DNA of 64,000 bases, from contig NC_135137.1 of NCBI RefSeq assembly GCF_051014445.1, positions 31,373,501 through 31,437,500 of the forward strand, read 5' to 3'. The notes under the pieces are model-generated. The model had not been told where the DNA came from and ran no database searches. It saw only the letters and a program-made list of their open reading frames with translations. Both the position numbers and the translations under genes were made by a program. The DNA comes from Colletes latitarsis. Its lineage: Eukaryota; Arthropoda; Insecta; Hymenoptera; Colletidae. Below, one piece after another: positions 60,671 through 64,000 of the stretch (its first letter is position 1; each line of letters begins with the position of its first letter).

Positions 60671-61843
60671 TATAAGGAAATATGTATATATTTTGTAATT
60701 ACTTGAGAAACTCGATCGTACTTCTAAATTCGATAATTAGACAAAATATAATTTTCCTCTTTGCTAAAAATGAAAATAAACTTCTTAATTTATGAAAGAA
60801 AAACTTGCGACTTTACGAGTTGTTCACACAAAAATGAAGCTATCGGTAGAAATAAGTATATTTTTATTTAAGAAATATAATTAAAGGAAAGAACGAACAA
60901 TTAGACAATTCATACTCGGTTCTCATTGAAGTCAGTTAATTGTTTTTAGTGTGTTACAAATAAATTCTGGATCACTATGCAACCTTTTCGAACTGCCTCG
61001 ACGCCATGTCACGACGACGCAAGAAATATGCTTGTCATATTCAAGAACCAAATAAAAAGTATAAACATATAGCTTCCATAAGAATAGTTTACTATTATAA
61101 AATTTAATCATTAACAGAAACAGTGTTTTAATCTAAAATATATAAAATTGAATTCGTCGTGGCAAGAAGAGATTTTACTGGAATAATTGTTGAAGTAAAG
61201 TAAAGTAATGTAAAAATATTTGCATGAAACAAAACAAAACCTCTTTCATAAGAGGTTATAATAATAAATGCCAAATTGTTAAATAAATAAAAGAATTATT
61301 GGGTCCATAATTATTACGAATTTCATTGGAATATGTTAAAAATATAGTTCATATGGATGAAATATGTATATGTAATAAAATTATGCTATAGTTCATTTGT
61401 GGTGCTATAGTTCTACATTGGAATTCGTAACAATTGTAAACACAACACTTCTTTTATCTAACATTTGCTATCATTTATTTATGATCTTTTTCTTTCGTTT
61501 GTGTACTATTAACTATTCCAGTGAGAGTTTGTTTATTTTAATTCAATTCCACGTATTGTAAATTAAATTATCGTTTCAGGTCTACTAATTATATTTAACA
61601 AGACCTAAAATTGAATAGTTAAACGTTCGTAATAATAAGCTAAACTCGAGGAAACTATAAATGTATATTTTTATTTGGAAACTTTGTTTCGGAATGGAAT
61701 TTATTAATTTTTCTTCGCGATCGCGATACGTCGTCGTGAGCACTCGATGCATAAGCTGTTCAAAGTATAGTAATTGTTCGAGAAGCTGAAACAACTGTTC
61801 AAATAGCGTCCACGAATGGTTTCAACTAAATTCGTCAACTTAC
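60671..61843. other. Unassigned AT-rich DNA
   Basis: Nothing recognised beyond short AT-driven frames. Confidence 0.55.
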
Positions 61844-61916
61844 CGGCCAGCAGAAAGTCGGGGCTCGTGCAATTAGCGACTATAATGCGGCTCTATCGAG
61901 AGGTCGTGGAATTTAC
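61844..61916 (-). other. Candidate 73-nt spliced exon, probably noncoding
   Basis: On the minus strand the acceptor is GATTGTCTGTTTGCAG and the donor is CTGGCCG then GTAAGTTGAC; both are strong. The 73 nt between are GC-richer than the flanks and contain stops in all three frames, so the exon would be untranslated or part of a long noncoding RNA. The plus strand of the same bases holds a 42-codon ATG frame at 61816-61944, which is an alternative reading. Confidence 0.35.
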
Positions 61917-62320
61917 CTGCAAACAGACAATCATTTCATGGTGAATTAGAAATTATACAGATACGATTCACTTAAATCTATTACTAAAAGCTAATTTTGG
62001 AAATTGGCCATTTATTAATACTTTTTCACTCCTCTACCTCCGAAAATACATTCATTATTCATTTCACGTCCACTATAATATTCCTCCTACTTCGAAAAAC
62101 ATTTTTCGCTATCGCCAAAAACAAACAAAACATTCTACATGATTAAATTTAACCTGTACAATTTTTCGTATGCTTCTGTTCATGTTTCAAATGAAATTTC
62201 AAATATCCCCACTGGCTGGAAATTTTATTTAAAATATTTTTCCTCAAAAGAACCTCGAAGTAACGAGAGATCGATGGATATTTAAAAAATTCCTCTCCAG
62301 GATCTAATTATTAGACTACA
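61917..62320. other. Unassigned AT-rich DNA
   Basis: Nothing recognised. Confidence 0.5.
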
Positions 62321-62460
62321 AATCTTTATGGAAATTCATGTTTTTATTAATAGAATTACGGGAACTTCGTAAAGGATCGTCTCAACCCCTAAATATAATA
62401 ATGTGTATTCTGTAGCTTTTTGAAAATTAAAATTTCCCATACATGCATAAACGTTCACAG
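62321..62460 (+). repeat. Dispersed repeat D3, copy 2
   Basis: Partner of 36633-36780 in the same orientation, with the same ordered blocks including CAACCCCTAAATA and AAAATTTCCCATA. Confidence 0.65.
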
Positions 62461-62974
62461 TCTAATTATCAGCGATGTCCAAAATATCGATAAATTAATT
62501 GGATTTATCTTTCGGGAACTTAAGTCTGTGTTCGCTGGCGAGTAGGAGTGGCTGCTGAAGGATTGAAACGCGGGCGACAGGGGAGGAGTGTGTAACGTGG
62601 AGGAGGAAGGAACGAAGGCGGGCATAATTGCGAAAATTAATTATTGCCATGCACGAATGTCATGTGTCTCCCTGTTATTAGCCGGCGGGCATAATTTAAA
62701 GGGAAGCGACTTGTTAACAATATCGTTCTCGTCCCGGAGTTCGTTCGCTCAGCTAGAGAGAGGGGTAACGCATAGCTCCATCCGACGATGTGATTTACAA
62801 TCGGACGTTGTCACTGGCCAGAGCACCATGTAAATACAATTCCATCGAGAACAAACTTTGAAACGTACCTACATAATTGTTCTTGAATTTTAAGTTAACT
62901 ATTCTATATTTTATTCGTTTACTCCCTTACTTACTCAACGTCTCTATTGGGTCAGGTTTAAAATTAACTATTTA
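62461..62974. other. Unassigned DNA, GC-moderate at 62530-62830
   Basis: An 81-codon frame at 62588-62833 is unrecognised. Nothing else seen. Confidence 0.5.
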
Positions 62975-63228
62975 TAATTTTGTTATATCTGGCGTTCAAG
63001 AAAATTCAGAGATCGTTATGGAAATTGAGTCTTGTAGAGAATTAACAAGGTAATAGAATGGTAGAAGTCACTGTGTATATGTATAGGAAAAAAATTCTTA
63101 TTTCATTTTGTTGTATCAGGCGTTCAAGAAAATTCGGAGATCATTATAGAAATTGAGTTTTATAGAGAATTAACAAGGTAATAGAATGGTAGAAGTCACT
63201 GTGCATATAGGAAAAAACTTCTTCTTCT
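62975..63228 (+). repeat. Tandem duplication, two units of 128 bp
   Basis: GGCGTTCAAGAAAATTC occurs at 62991 and 63119. GAGAATTAACAAGGTAATAG and AATGGTAGAAGTCACTGTG follow in both. Similarity is high, so the duplication is fairly recent. Confidence 0.9.
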
Positions 63229-64000
63229 TTGGATTGAAACTTTCAACCCTTGACCCCTTTGACTGTGGCGTGCACACGATATGCAGCAGACGAGTAACAC
63301 TGCACGAAAGAATGCAGAAATTGTTGTGTATTTCACGGTATTGGAGTGTTTCAGAAAATGTTACGTCATACTTATAGACAGAGACTACATCTTGTCAAGC
63401 TAATAAAAAGGTAAAACGGAAAATAGAACATAATTTGCTGGTTGTATGTATTATAGTACGTTTTATTTGTGACAAGATATAATCCAGATCTGTTAAATGC
63501 ATTACATTCCAAATAAATACCGCCGAATATAGTATTTTGTCGAATATCCTCGATCGATCCTTGTTTTAACGACGAAATAAACAATTCATAACAAACCACT
63601 AAACTGCAAAATCTACATCTTCCAACACTTAAATTTTCTTTCTTGTTCACATCCCCTACATGCTGAATATATTGATCTAAATTATTAAAGAAGAAACGAG
63701 TACGAAATATGTAAAATTCATTACCAAAAAATGTAGAGAACTTCCACGAAGAAAATTATCTTCTCCGTAATTTTAAATCAACTTATATATATCCAAGTAT
63801 AAAGCACACACTGTTGGAACGCGACACGTTCGAGGTGACACACTCGTCGCAAGACACATCGAGACACGAAAGTTCACGTCACTGTCCGTCGAGCAGTGAA
63901 ATAAACACGAACACGATATCGACTGATTGCGGCCACGACGTTGACTGAGGTCGTAGGAAAACCGACTCGGAAAATATTTGTGTCTATTAGAAGGTTACAG
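63229..64000. other. Unassigned DNA to the window edge
   Basis: AT-rich to about 63810, then a GC-moderate stretch to 63960. TATATATATCC and TATAAAGC at about 63785-63802 resemble TATA boxes, but no initiator or coding start supports a promoter. Confidence 0.45.

Noticed and set aside
63785..64000. TATA-like motifs followed by GC-moderate sequence, considered as a promoter and first exon
   Set aside because: No initiator at the expected distance, no coding start and no strong donor within the window.
1..64000. tRNA, rRNA and well-known insect microRNA genes
   Set aside because: By eye I found no cloverleaf with matching A and B boxes and no familiar microRNA mature sequence. A tRNAscan-SE or Infernal run would be needed to exclude them.

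Overview
The window looks like nuclear DNA of an insect, most plausibly a hymenopteran. AT-rich stretches alternate with GC-rich, CpG-rich islands. There are several families of small DNA transposons bounded by TTAA or TA, and a degraded insertion of mitochondrial nad1 read with the invertebrate mitochondrial code. This placement is inferred from composition and repeat type; no database search was possible.

I find no protein-coding gene that I can name. Open frames stay below about 190 codons, most lack an ATG start, and they cluster in GC-rich islands where several frames are open at once, as expected by chance. The window is best read as intergenic or long-intron sequence. A few short exon-like segments have good splice signals: a 73-nt candidate on the minus strand near 61.9 kb, a 39-nt candidate on the plus strand near 48.9 kb, and a two-exon signal-peptide-like frame near 52.9 kb. 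None is proven.

Mobile elements fall into two main groups. The first is a TTAA-bounded, piggyBac-like group: a 1.53-kb element at 59141-60670 with 14-bp inverted ends, a 3'-truncated relative at 2518-3966, an internal fragment at 50064-50540, a lone terminus at 27859-27896, short elements at 17145-17366 and 30186-30416, and a one-ended copy at 48140-48277. None encodes a transposase. The second is a TA-flanked family with ends beginning CAGGGTGTTCGGCCACC: six loci between 11.1 and 47.8 kb, two of them complete (14995-15517 and 46762-47813).

Other structures are a large imperfect palindrome at 32081-32961 (arms about 400 bp, loop 87 nt), a nad1 numt at 24346-24667, and eight separate local tandem duplications (units about 70-280 bp, two or three copies), mostly in AT-rich DNA. 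Four further dispersed repeat pairs link distant parts of the window. The rest, roughly three quarters, is unassigned and is described block by block.
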